Assembly (NCBI RefSeq): GCF_003852495.1
Contig: NZ_QAJI01000004.1
Coordinates: forward strand, 212,105-269,698
Direction of reading: 5' to 3'
From: Taibaiella sp. KBW10
GTDB lineage: Bacteria; Bacteroidota; Bacteroidia; Chitinophagales; Chitinophagaceae
DNA length: 57,594 nucleotides
Below the pieces are notes generated by a model that was not told where the DNA came from, did no database searches, and saw only the letters and a list, made by a program, of their open reading frames with translations. Position numbers and translations under genes: made by a program. Below, piece after piece: positions 1 through 7,610 of this stretch; positions within the stretch are counted from its first letter, which is position 1, and each line of letters begins with the position of its first letter.

Positions 1-33
1 TCCATCGCTTTTTTGTATCGTATAAATGCCTTA

Positions 34-924
34 TTATTTAAACGCTGCGGCTATTTTCTGCAAAGCCACAGGATTGCTAATCGTGGTATTGACTTCCTGC
101 AATTTTATAGGATCCTGATCGCCTGTACCCGTAGCCAGGGGTAACTGTGCCGGAATCTTAGGTTCCGATCCAAAAATCGTTTCATAAAGCAAGACCGTGC
201 CCAAAAAGCCCGCATCATTCAGCATATGCAGGGTATTGGTGCCAAAGCGCAACTGATCTTTGCCCTCCTTATCATATACATAACCTTCCTTACCCGCATA
301 GGCCGCTGCAACAGCAGTGCCGAGAGGCAGTATCCCCGCATTGGGTAAGGTTTTGGCTACCGCCACTGCATTATTGGTCAGGTCTTTTTGGTATTTGTCA
401 AACTCCTTTGGGTCTTCTTTAAAAGGCAGTGGCGACATCAGTTCGTAGACATATACGGCCGCATCCGGGCTGTTTTTGGCGGCCATAGCCATCAGCGTTT
501 TACTGCTAGCTTTATACTTATCTAATTCCTGCAAGGCTACCGGCGTTTTCTCCTGCAAAATGATATAGTCATAATAATTACCGTCCTTATCATTAAGCGC
601 AAAATCTTTTTCCGCAGTGGATTTCTGGGCTTTGAGGATTTCTTCAATAGAAGCACCCATTTCCACCAGTTTGTCGATCTGTAGGTTTTGATTATTCTCT
701 TTGCATAAAGCGGCTAAAATATCTGGCATACTCACATAAAACTCTGTATGGCTGTTGCCCACAAAAAGAATTCTTTTTATGCCTTCCGCAACCGGGGCTT
801 TGGGCTTGGCCAGACCAGCCGTGGCAGCAGCCGTTTTATTATCCGTACTGTTTTCTGTTTTAGGATCAGTACAGGCAGTCAATAATAGGGTAATGGCCGT
901 AGCTGACAGGAATATTTTTTTCAT
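34..924 (-). CDS. SGNH-hydrolase-like (DUF4886-type) lipoprotein
   Basis: Predicted 296-aa lipoprotein. Residues 1-18 form a lipoprotein signal ending in the lipobox LTAC with Cys18, so it should be anchored to a periplasm-facing or outer-membrane leaflet. After a Thr/Ala-rich linker, residues 52-60 read ILFVGNSHT, the block I (GxSxT-like) signature of the SGNH/GDSL fold, placing the would-be nucleophile at Ser58. The C-terminal block, where SGNH enzymes carry Asp-x-x-His, reads N230-T-L-H233, so the usual Asp appears to be Asn. Esterase or acetyl-esterase activity on a glycan is the family expectation; the substrate is unknown. It is transcribed alone, away from the operon at 1077. A TAnnTTTG box lies on the minus strand just upstream. 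Confidence 0.72.
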   Translation of the reverse strand: MKKIFLSATAITLLLTACTDPKTENSTDNKTAAATAGLAKPKAPVAEGIKRILFVGNSHTEFYVSMPDILAALCKENNQNLQIDKLVEMGASIEEILKAQKSTAEKDFALNDKDGNYYDYIILQEKTPVALQELDKYKASSKTLMAMAAKNSPDAAVYVYELMSPLPFKEDPKEFDKYQKDLTNNAVAVAKTLPNAGILPLGTAVAAAYAGKEGYVYDKEGKDQLRFGTNTLHMLNDAGFLGTVLLYETIFGSEPKIPAQLPLATGTGDQDPIKLQEVNTTISNPVALQKIAAAFK

Positions 925-946
925 TGATTTATTGTTTTGTATTGTT

Positions 947-954
947 CAAAAATA
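947..954 (-). promoter_or_regulatory. Probable -7 promoter box of the SGNH lipoprotein gene
   Basis: On the minus strand this reads TATTTTTG, matching the Bacteroidota -7 consensus TAnnTTTG. It ends 22 nt before the ATG at 924, which suits a transcript start near 940. No TTG element at 19-21 nt spacing is seen. Confidence 0.45.
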
Positions 955-1076
955 CAAAATTCAGTGCAGATCCGTTTTGTAAAATCATAGCAATCAACAG
1001 GATCTTTAACGATAAATAAATTTTGTGAGAATCGGAAAAGGTGTATTTTTAGTTACAGAAACGTATATAATATTTT

Positions 1077-1643
1077 ATGGATACCACGACACAATGGTTG
1101 GCGGAAATAGACCGGTTACATCAGATCATTGCTAAGGTCGGACTGTCTGAAGCCATTAAATGGGGAAGCACGATATACACGTATCAGGAACGTAATGTAG
1201 TGGCCTGCGGTGGATTTAAGCACTTTTTCTCTTTGTGGTTTTACGATGGGGTATTTCTCAGTGATCCCTATAAAGTACTGGTCAATGCGGGTGAAGGCAA
1301 AACCAAAGCCCTGAGACAATGGCGCTTTAGCAGTATGGAAGAGATCGAGGAGCAGAAGATACTGTTGTATATCAAAGAAGCCATGCGTAATGTTGAAGAA
1401 GGCCGGATTTGGGTTCCTCAAAAATCTGAGGCAGTAAGCCTTCCGGAACAACTGCAAGAAGCGCTACAGCAAGATGCCCTTTTTCTTGCGGCTTTTGAGG
1501 CCCTGACGCCTTACAAGCAGAAAGAATATGCGGAATATATCACAACAGCTAAAAGAGCAGAAACAAAGTTAAGCCGTATAGAAAAGATGAAACCCTTGGT
1601 ATCACAGGGTGTAGGCTTGCATGATAAATATAAAAATAATTAG
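1077..1643 (+). CDS. YdeI/OmpD-associated family protein with DUF1801-like domain
   Basis: 188-aa cytoplasmic protein. The N-terminal half (about 5-115) is DUF1801-like: an EAIKWGSTIYTY stretch, an aromatic-rich core (FKHFFSLWFYDGVFL) and a strand-helix ending. The C-terminal part (about 125-180) is the YdeI helical domain, with the characteristic LTPYKQKEYAEYITTAKR followed by ETKLSRIEKM. The biochemical role of the family is not established; members often sit with SRPBCC and VOC proteins, as here. It is the first gene of a six-gene operon: the next ORF starts 3 nt after its stop. No signal peptide or membrane segment is visible. Confidence 0.82.
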   Translation: MDTTTQWLAEIDRLHQIIAKVGLSEAIKWGSTIYTYQERNVVACGGFKHFFSLWFYDGVFLSDPYKVLVNAGEGKTKALRQWRFSSMEEIEEQKILLYIKEAMRNVEEGRIWVPQKSEAVSLPEQLQEALQQDALFLAAFEALTPYKQKEYAEYITTAKRAETKLSRIEKMKPLVSQGVGLHDKYKNN

Positions 1644-1646
1644 ACG

Positions 1647-2072
1647 ATGGCAAAACCAAATAAGACGGTAACCACCGATGCGAGTGTTTCCGATTTCATA
1701 GATGCAATACCTGATGCGCAGAAAAGGGAAGATAGTTATGCCCTGATTGCATTAATGGAGGCATATAGTGGTCATAAAGCAAAAATGTGGGGCAGTAGTA
1801 TTATTGGTTTTGGCCATTACCATTATCAATATGCCAGCGGCCATGAAGGTGATGCGGCACTTTTGGGATTTTCACCCCGGAAAGCAGCAATATCTCTATA
1901 CATTTCCTGCGATATGGAACAACATAAACCCTTACTCGAACAATTAGGCAAATATAAAATGGCGAAAGCCTGTATCTATATTAAGAAACTGTCTGATATT
2001 GACGAAAGCGTTTTAAGGCAATTATGCCAGGATAATATCGCTTATCTCAAAAAAACATACCAGGTATCCTAA
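1647..2072 (+). CDS. DUF1801 domain protein
   Basis: 141-aa soluble protein made of a single DUF1801 domain. It has the typical order: an N-terminal helix (VSDFIDAIPDAQKREDSY), a KMWGSSIIGFGHYHY core strand, an LGFSPRKAAISLYI segment and a terminal helix rich in Lys/Leu. It is related in fold to the gene before it, so the operon starts with two DUF1801 relatives of different length. Function is unknown in the family. The start is 3 nt after the upstream stop and is probably translationally coupled. Confidence 0.86.
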   Translation: MAKPNKTVTTDASVSDFIDAIPDAQKREDSYALIALMEAYSGHKAKMWGSSIIGFGHYHYQYASGHEGDAALLGFSPRKAAISLYISCDMEQHKPLLEQLGKYKMAKACIYIKKLSDIDESVLRQLCQDNIAYLKKTYQVS

Positions 2073-2087
2073 GCTTGAGCAGCATTT

Positions 2088-2504
2088 ATGAAACAATATA
2101 CAACAAATTACAGCAATACTTTTATAGAAGTCGCCGAGGACTGTCCTGCAATACAGGGCGAGGTGCCGCCACAAAAAGGAGATAAGCTTTCTGTGGCAAA
2201 CATACAGTACGAAATGATACAGGCACATCCGTACCATTATACTTCCGATGAAGTAATCTTTCAATGTCATGCGGTTAAAAATGATCTTGCGGACAGCGAG
2301 CGGACTGCCGCCTTTGCCCAATATTTTTCCAGAGGCCAGGCCTGTTTAAGGACTTCTCCTTTAGCGAAGCGCTATGGTTTTGGTATACACCACGATGCAG
2401 CGGGTAAGGTTGCCTTGTATGGCAGGGAAACGGAGACCTACCATCAGTTTTGTGCCGATGAACAAGTCAAAAAAGTAAAAGCCATGCGCGCTAAAAGAGC
2501 TTAA
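2088..2504 (+). CDS. DUF6157 family protein
   Basis: 138-aa cytoplasmic protein recognised as DUF6157 from its opening (YSNTFIEVAEDCPAIQGEVP), the ANIQYEMI/HPYHYTSDEVIF core and the C-terminal YGFGIHHDAAGKVALYG segment followed by a Lys-rich tail. Function is undetermined. It lies 15 nt after the DUF1801 gene and 35 nt before the SRPBCC gene, in the same operon. Genes of this family recur next to DUF1801 and VOC genes in Bacteroidota, which suggests a shared stress or detoxification task, but that is inference. Confidence 0.8.
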   Translation: MKQYTTNYSNTFIEVAEDCPAIQGEVPPQKGDKLSVANIQYEMIQAHPYHYTSDEVIFQCHAVKNDLADSERTAAFAQYFSRGQACLRTSPLAKRYGFGIHHDAAGKVALYGRETETYHQFCADEQVKKVKAMRAKRA

Positions 2505-2539
2505 ATCTATATTTTATAATACATTAAAGAAAAGAAGCT

Positions 2540-2953
2540 ATGGAAAATCCGATTAAAGTACAAACCAGTATTCATGCACCGGTAGACACGGTCTGGGATG
2601 CTTTTAACGACCCGGAAGCCGTCAAGCATTGGAATAGCGCGGCGCCAGATTGGCATTGCCCTAAAGCATCAAACGACTTGAGCCTGGGTGGCCGGTTTAA
2701 TTATACTATGGCGGCCAGAGACGGGAGTATGGAATTTGATTTTACAGGTACTTATACCGATATTGAGGAGCACAAACGCATTGGGTACACCCTTGGTGAT
2801 GGACGTAAAGTGCGCCTGCAATTTGAGCAGGAAGGCGACCATACCCTGGTGACCGAGCTTTTCGAAGCCGAACAGCAAAACCCGCGTGAGCTGCAGGAAG
2901 GCGGATGGCAGGCAATATTGGATAATTTTAAAAAACACGTAGAAGCAAAATAA
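2540..2953 (+). CDS. SRPBCC / AHSA1-type START-like protein
   Basis: 137 aa, one SRPBCC (AHSA1, Hsp90-activator-like) domain: strand 1 with IKVQTSIHAPVDTVWDAFNDPEAV, then HWNSAAPDWHCP, a central sheet including FDFTGTYTDIEEHKRIGYTL and the closing helix GGWQAILDNFKKHVEAK. The fold makes a hydrophobic ligand cavity; the ligand is not predictable. The last helix has the usual W-x-x-I-L-x-N-F pattern, so the domain looks intact. It sits 7 nt before a VOC gene; SRPBCC and PhnB/VOC partners are a common pair in Bacteroidota. Confidence 0.88.
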   Translation: MENPIKVQTSIHAPVDTVWDAFNDPEAVKHWNSAAPDWHCPKASNDLSLGGRFNYTMAARDGSMEFDFTGTYTDIEEHKRIGYTLGDGRKVRLQFEQEGDHTLVTELFEAEQQNPRELQEGGWQAILDNFKKHVEAK

Positions 2954-2960
2954 TAAGCAC

Positions 2961-3389
2961 ATGGTAAAAGCAAGCTATCCTTGTTTGTGGTTCGATGGGA
3001 ATGCACAGCAAGCCGCGGAGTTCTATTGCTCCGTTTTCGAGAATTCCAGCATTACTGCAACCAATCCTTTTGTCGTAAAGTTCCTCTTGAATGGTGTCGA
3101 GATGATGGGTTTGAATGGCGGTCCGCAGCATACCTTTTCTGAAGCCGTTTCGTTTGTGATCGAATGTGATACACAGGCCGAAATAGATCATTACTGGGAA
3201 AAGCTGAGTGCCGGTGGCCGGGAAAAAATGTGTGGCTGGCTGGAAGATCAGTTTGGTCTGAGCTGGCAGGTTGTACCTAAAGTACTGGGCGAATTAATGA
3301 GCAATCCGGATAATGCCCAGAAAGTATTTGCCGTATTTCAGCAAATGAAAAAATTTGAAATCGCACCTTTGCTCGAAGCTGTAAAATAA
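2961..3389 (+). CDS. PhnB-like VOC family protein
   Basis: 142-aa VOC (glyoxalase/bleomycin-resistance fold) protein of the PhnB or '3-demethylubiquinone-9 3-methyltransferase' type, a name that reflects old annotation, not a proven activity. Visible signatures are CLWFDGNAQQAAEFYCSVF at the N-terminus, a central FVIECDTQAEIDHYWEKLS, and CGWLEDQFGLSWQVVPKVL near residue 90. The C-terminal helix (VFAVFQQMKKFEIAPLLEA) is usual. It probably dimerises to form the active site. Fifth gene in the operon. Confidence 0.87.
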   Translation: MVKASYPCLWFDGNAQQAAEFYCSVFENSSITATNPFVVKFLLNGVEMMGLNGGPQHTFSEAVSFVIECDTQAEIDHYWEKLSAGGREKMCGWLEDQFGLSWQVVPKVLGELMSNPDNAQKVFAVFQQMKKFEIAPLLEAVK

Positions 3390-3417
3390 AAACACTTAAC
3401 CTTTAAAAAATAATATT

Positions 3418-3801
3418 ATGGCAGGTTTTAATCCCGTACATTGGTTCGAGATCTATGTTGATGACATGGACCGGGCGAGAAAATTCTACGAAACTGTATT
3501 AGCGCAACCCATGACGGAGATGAAAACGCCCGAAGGTATGCCAATGCAAATGCTGGGCTTTCCCTCCGTATTAGAAGGCGAGGGTACTTCCGGGGCCTTA
3601 GTGAAAATGGAAGGCGTAAAATCAGGTGGCAGCGCTACTTTGGTGTACTTCAGCTGTGAAGACTGTGCTTTGGAGCAAAGCCGTGTGGTCGCTGCCGGTG
3701 GTACAATAATGCAAGCCAAATTCTCTATCGGCGAGTATGGTTTTTGTGCGGTTTGCTGCGATACCGAAGGCAACTGTTTCGGCTTGTTTTCGATGAGTTG
3801 A
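3418..3801 (+). CDS. VOC family (glyoxalase-like) protein
   Basis: 127-aa VOC protein, distinct from the PhnB-like one upstream: NPVHWFEIYVDDMDRARKFYETVL at the start, then two beta-alpha-beta modules and a DTEGNCFGLFSM ending, matching the glyoxalase-like group with His at the first metal position and Asn-Cys-Phe-Gly near the end. Metal dependence and substrate are not predictable. It closes the 1077-3801 operon and is followed by a strong hairpin. Confidence 0.88.
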   Translation: MAGFNPVHWFEIYVDDMDRARKFYETVLAQPMTEMKTPEGMPMQMLGFPSVLEGEGTSGALVKMEGVKSGGSATLVYFSCEDCALEQSRVVAAGGTIMQAKFSIGEYGFCAVCCDTEGNCFGLFSMS

Positions 3802-3828
3802 TCAAGCGTGTAAAATTCATTTCATTAA

Positions 3829-3859
3829 AAAGGCTATCCCCTCACCGTGGATAGCCTTT
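3829..3859 (+). terminator. Rho-independent-type hairpin after the DUF1801/VOC operon
   Basis: Perfect 11-bp inverted repeat: left arm AAAGGCTATCC at 3829-3839, right arm GGATAGCCTTT at 3849-3859, 9-nt loop. The right arm ends in a T-rich stretch. It separates the VOC operon from the next transcription unit. Confidence 0.8.
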
Positions 3860-3866
3860 GTTAGTA

Positions 3867-3874
3867 TATATTTG
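3867..3874 (+). promoter_or_regulatory. -7 promoter box of the DUF1003 gene
   Basis: TATATTTG matches TAnnTTTG exactly. A transcript starting about 7 nt later would begin after the in-frame TTG at 3858 and close to the ATG at 3876, so the ATG at 3894 is the best translation start. No TTG at the right distance is visible. Confidence 0.5.
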
Positions 3875-3893
3875 TATGCATAATCTTATTCTT

Positions 3894-4613
3894 ATGGAGC
3901 AAACTTTTGTCAGTGATATTTCTGCAACCTCCTTTCCCTTATCAGAGCGGGTGGGAGCCCATGCCATCAGTGTGGGGCTCTTCAATGAAATCGTAAAAGA
4001 CCATCCGAAGTTTAACCATAATTCTGTACTCTCTTTAGAAGAATTGAATACTTACAGAATGAAATATATAGCTACCTATTTCTCTAAAGAAGAAGATGTA
4101 CTGTCGGAAATGGAGCAAAAAGTAATGGATACCCTGGGCGACGATACCACCATTACCAATAAAATAGATGATGAAGAGAACGAAACCGTAATGACTTATG
4201 GCCAGCGTGTGGCCGATAAGGTTGCTTCCTTTGGCGGTAGCTGGACGTTTATTATTTCGTTTGGCATTTTTATCCTGATCTGGATTCTTTTAAATATTTA
4301 TTTACTCAGCAACAAAGGATTTGATCCCTATCCGTTTATCCTGCTCAACCTGATCCTGTCTTGTATTGCCTCTTTACAGGCACCCGTCATTATGATGAGC
4401 CAGAACCGGCAGGAAGAGAAAGACCGGGCAAGGGCAAAGAAAGATTACATGATCAACCTGAAAGCAGAAATAGAATTAAGAGCTTTGCATGAAAAAATAG
4501 ACCATCTTATTATTCATCAGCAACAGGAGCTGCTGGAAATACAAAGAGTGCAGATCGAGATGATGAATGATATTTTAGAAAAAATAGGCCCTAAATCCGC
4601 TACAGAAGCTTAA
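3894..4613 (+). CDS. DUF1003 membrane protein
   Basis: 239 aa from the ATG at 3894; a longer reading from TTG at 3858 is unlikely because the promoter box lies inside it. The DUF1003 core is clear: GQRVADKVASFGGSWTFI leads into two membrane helices, and the second ends in the family signature ASLQAPVIMMSQNRQEEKDR. A basic, helical C-terminal tail (about residues 180-235) looks like a coiled coil with many Glu/Lys/Gln. An N-terminal cytosolic domain of about 85 residues precedes the core. Function of the family is unproven. It lies 44 nt before a bestrophin-type channel gene, which suggests a shared role in ion or envelope homeostasis. Confidence 0.88.
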   Translation: MEQTFVSDISATSFPLSERVGAHAISVGLFNEIVKDHPKFNHNSVLSLEELNTYRMKYIATYFSKEEDVLSEMEQKVMDTLGDDTTITNKIDDEENETVMTYGQRVADKVASFGGSWTFIISFGIFILIWILLNIYLLSNKGFDPYPFILLNLILSCIASLQAPVIMMSQNRQEEKDRARAKKDYMINLKAEIELRALHEKIDHLIIHQQQELLEIQRVQIEMMNDILEKIGPKSATEA

Positions 4614-4632
4614 TTTAATCGAATCGATTCTT

Positions 4633-4640
4633 TATTTTTG
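4633..4640 (+). promoter_or_regulatory. Possible internal -7 box before the bestrophin gene
   Basis: TATTTTTG matches TAnnTTTG, 18 nt before the ATG at 4658. It could give the channel gene a transcript of its own in addition to readthrough from the DUF1003 gene. No upstream TTG at 20 nt is present. Confidence 0.4.
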
Positions 4641-4657
4641 ACAAAATATTAAAACGG

Positions 4658-5536
4658 ATGTACGTCTACGATAGCAAAACCTGGTTTGACTTTAAATTTT
4701 TATTGTCGAAGGCAGATACCCTCAGAAAAATGTTGCCGATATTAATCATGACCTTTATTTACTGTGGAGTGATAGCTTATCTGGAAATAGAAGTACTGGA
4801 ACTGTCAAAAAACAGTTGGGTCAAAAATATAAACCTACTACATTCTACCTTAGGCTTTGTTATCTCTTTATTGGTCGTTTTTCGTACCAACACCGCTTAT
4901 GACAGATGGTGGGAAGGCCGGAAACTATGGGGATCGCTTGTGAACAACAGCCGTAACCTTGCCATCAAACTATCAGCAGTACTCGAATCTGAGGATAAAG
5001 AATACCGGAATTTTTTCAAGAAATATATTCCCATGTATGCAGAGTCTTTAAGGCTACATTTACAATCGGAAAGTACGCGGTTGAGCCTGGATATGAAAGA
5101 GCATCCGGAACTGCATGTATTGGAAAAAGACAAACATATTCCTAACCAGGTGGCAAAACTGCTGTACCTGAAATTACAGCAGATGTTTAAAGAGAAAATA
5201 TTGACAGAGGCCCATTTCATCACCCTGAACAATGAAATATCTTCCTTTACCGACATTTGTGGCGGTTGTGAGCGTATAAAGAATACACCCATACCTTATT
5301 CCTATAATTCTTTTATCAAAAGATTTATAGCCGTCTATATCATTACACTTCCTATCGGTTATGTATTTCAACTGGGCTATTATGTAGCACCTCTTGTTAC
5401 GTTTATCGCTTATGTTTTGGGTAGTCTGGAGCTGATCGCAGAAGAGATAGAAGACCCGTTTGGCGGCGATCCCAACGACCTGCCTTTGCAAAAAATCAGC
5501 AATAATATTCATAAGCACATCAACGAGATACTTTAA
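4658..5536 (+). CDS. Bestrophin family ion channel
   Basis: 292-aa inner-membrane protein of the bestrophin/RFP-TM (UPF0187) family, which form pentameric anion- or cation-conducting channels. Two hydrophobic helices lie near residues 25-45 and 60-80, with the signature VVFRTNTAYDRWWEGRKLWG directly after the second, and a pair of helices lies around 225-260. The C-terminal signature EEIEDPFGGDPNDLPL, equivalent to the acidic cluster of bestrophins, is intact. Length is normal. Its neighbour DUF1003 may be a functional partner. Confidence 0.92.
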   Translation: MYVYDSKTWFDFKFLLSKADTLRKMLPILIMTFIYCGVIAYLEIEVLELSKNSWVKNINLLHSTLGFVISLLVVFRTNTAYDRWWEGRKLWGSLVNNSRNLAIKLSAVLESEDKEYRNFFKKYIPMYAESLRLHLQSESTRLSLDMKEHPELHVLEKDKHIPNQVAKLLYLKLQQMFKEKILTEAHFITLNNEISSFTDICGGCERIKNTPIPYSYNSFIKRFIAVYIITLPIGYVFQLGYYVAPLVTFIAYVLGSLELIAEEIEDPFGGDPNDLPLQKISNNIHKHINEIL

Positions 5537-5554
5537 TCTTAATTATATTTTAGG

Positions 5555-5600
5555 CCAAACAAAAAGGGCTGCTTCTTCCGGAGCAGCCCTTTTTGTTTGG
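5555..5600 (+). terminator. Very strong terminator hairpin after the bestrophin gene
   Basis: 19-bp perfect inverted repeat (left arm 5555-5573, right arm 5582-5600) with an 8-nt loop. The GC-rich half is next to the loop and the outer half is A/T rich, so a T-run follows the GC stem in the transcript. Confidence 0.9.
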
Positions 5601-5821
5601 CGAGCCCCGATTTTCGCTATTTAAAGCATGGGAACATAAGGGTTTTAACGGCAAAAAATGGGTGATTTTCCTAATGTTTTTCCTGTCATTTTGATTCACC
5701 TTTGACTTATAATTAATCATAAAATATATTTAAAAAACACTGTTCCCTATTTTTAAACATAGTAATTAATGTTTAATGTATATAAATGGTGTCACTATTT
5801 TTCACTTTAAAATCAGTTGTT

Positions 5822-6331
5822 ATGAAGTCAACACTATTAATTATTGTGCTCGGTACAATAGGTTATTGTAGCCAGGCACAGAGTATCAGTCCTTCTACGC
5901 TTAATGCGACAGGAGGCAGCGCAGCGATCTCGGGCAATACCTACGAATGGTCGATCGGCGAGATGACGCTTGTACACACCGCCACTGCCGGTTCGATTAC
6001 CGTTACACAGGGCTTACTCCAGCCACGCCCCGCTCAGGTAGGTATCAATGATGTGCAACTAACGTATGACCAACTAAGCGTTTACCCTAACCCTACAGAC
6101 AATTTTGTATACCTGGAAACAAACCTGAATGCGGCTATAGCAGTACAGTACGGCTTATACGATGTATTGGGCAAGTCTCTAATGAACAAAGAATATAAAG
6201 TGGCTTCTGGCAAAGACCGTATGAAAATAGACCTGAGCCCTTTTGCAGCGGGCAACTATTTTCTGAAAGTTACTGTACAACAGCAAGGCCGTTCTTACCA
6301 GAACAGTTTTGAGATTAAAAAAATTAAATAA
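5822..6331 (+). CDS. T9SS type A sorting domain-containing secreted protein
   Basis: 169 aa from ATG 5822, which starts a clean Sec signal peptide (MKSTLLIIVLGTIGYCSQAQ); the ATG at 5786 would add a non-typical N-terminus. The middle part (about 20-65) includes ATGGSAAISGNTYEWSIGEM, a short beta module seen in many Bacteroidota secreted proteins. The C-terminal 80 residues are a type IX secretion sorting domain: VYPNPTDNFVYLE, then LYDVLGKSL, LSPFAAGNYFLKV and a basic end. It should therefore cross the outer membrane by T9SS and be attached to or released from the surface. It heads the locus with the two fibre-like genes. Confidence 0.88.
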   Translation: MKSTLLIIVLGTIGYCSQAQSISPSTLNATGGSAAISGNTYEWSIGEMTLVHTATAGSITVTQGLLQPRPAQVGINDVQLTYDQLSVYPNPTDNFVYLETNLNAAIAVQYGLYDVLGKSLMNKEYKVASGKDRMKIDLSPFAAGNYFLKVTVQQQGRSYQNSFEIKKIK

Positions 6332-6375
6332 AACAACACCTAATCAATTTTTAATAATATCATAAATCAATTTAT

Positions 6376-7521
6376 ATGAAAAAGTTATTACTCCTTTCGT
6401 TTTGCTTCATAGCATTTATCAATAGCATTTGGGCACAGGTGCCTGGTGCATTCAATTATCAGGGTGTAGCCCGCAACGGCTCCGGAGCTGCTTTGGCCAA
6501 CCAGGCGATCGGCTTGAGGATTAGTGTACTGAACACGACCAATACGGTACTATATGCAGAAACACATGCGGCCACAACCAATACTTATGGCCTGTACAAT
6601 GTGCTTATCGGTAGTGGTACTGTTGTAACCGGTAGTTTTTCCAGTGTTGATTGGCTGGACGGCGAGCGTTTTGTAAAAGTAGAAATAGATCCTGCCGGTG
6701 GTACGGCTTATGTAGCCGCAGGTACCCCTACAAAATTAGTAAGCGTACCTTATGCCATGGCGGCCAATTCAGTGCAGGCCACTTCTGGCGGAGGTAAAGG
6801 TATGGTCGGTAGTGCCACGTCCAGCTTATGGTGGGGTTTTTATGAAGGAGGTGTCTACAGAGGTTACTTAGGTAGCTACTCCGGAAAAAATGAAGATGTA
6901 GATTTCGGTACAGGTGGTGGTAACACTTTAGGTAGTGTACACTTAACCATTGGCGCCAGCCCTAAATTTACCGTAGATTCTATTGGTAATGTCGGTGTGG
7001 GTACGCGTTTCCCAAGATATCGTTTACAAGTAGATGGTATTACCGGAACCTTTAATGATAATGGTATCCGTATTCAAAATACAACAGCCAATACGGGCTG
7101 GAGTTTCTACGCTTCCTCTTCGGGAGAAATGATTATCGGTAAAACGTCCAACTTAGGTACGTTTAATGCAACAACAGGTGCCTATACTTCTCTTTCTGAT
7201 GCCCGTTTAAAAACCAATATCCAAAGCATAGGATCAGTATTGCCTAAACTGAAAACGCTTGATGCAAAACGTTATGAGTTTAAATACAACAACCCAGAAC
7301 ATATTCAATCTATAGGTTTCCTGGCACAAGACGTACAGGCAGTATTCCCCGAATTGGTAACGGCAAATAAAAATAATGAAGGTAATCCGATCGTGGAAAA
7401 CCAATTAAGCATGGACTATTCCGGTTTGAGTGTTCTGGCCATAAAAGCCATTCAGGAACAACAGGTACTAATTGAAGAATTAAGAAAAGAAATAGAAGTC
7501 CTGAAAACAAAAATCAAATAA
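6376..7521 (+). CDS. Secreted fibre-like protein with C-terminal peptidase S74 intramolecular chaperone
   Basis: 381 aa. Signal peptide at about 1-21 (ending IWAQ). Residues about 22-135 form an N-terminal beta domain (FNYQGVARN ... SVPYAMAA) shared with the next gene. A Gly-rich middle follows. The last ~108 residues are the peptidase S74 / endosialidase chaperone domain: L-S274-D-A-R-L-K279 supplies the Ser-Lys dyad of this self-cleaving family, then the domain core (FKYNNPEHIQSIGFLAQDVQ) and a terminal coiled coil (about 355-381, heptads of I/L/V with E/K). In phage tail spikes this domain trimerises the fibre and then cuts itself off before the Ser. The same is expected here but not shown. 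Confidence 0.85.
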   Translation: MKKLLLLSFCFIAFINSIWAQVPGAFNYQGVARNGSGAALANQAIGLRISVLNTTNTVLYAETHAATTNTYGLYNVLIGSGTVVTGSFSSVDWLDGERFVKVEIDPAGGTAYVAAGTPTKLVSVPYAMAANSVQATSGGGKGMVGSATSSLWWGFYEGGVYRGYLGSYSGKNEDVDFGTGGGNTLGSVHLTIGASPKFTVDSIGNVGVGTRFPRYRLQVDGITGTFNDNGIRIQNTTANTGWSFYASSSGEMIIGKTSNLGTFNATTGAYTSLSDARLKTNIQSIGSVLPKLKTLDAKRYEFKYNNPEHIQSIGFLAQDVQAVFPELVTANKNNEGNPIVENQLSMDYSGLSVLAIKAIQEQQVLIEELRKEIEVLKTKIK

Positions 7522-7528
7522 ACATGTC

Positions 7529-7568
7529 ATAAGGTTTCTGTTGAAACACCTATCGGCAGAAACCTTAT
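7529..7568 (+). terminator. Hairpin between the two fibre-like genes
   Basis: 12-bp perfect inverted repeat (7529-7540 with 7557-7568), 16-nt loop. No T-run follows, so it may act as an mRNA processing or attenuation element and not a full terminator. Confidence 0.55.
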
Positions 7569-7610
7569 ACTATGCTCAAAAAAATATACAATACTCAAAA
7601 TATTATTGGT

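Noticed and set aside
3858-3893. TTG start 12 codons upstream for the DUF1003 protein
   Set aside because: The probable promoter box lies within the extension and the added residues do not match the family.
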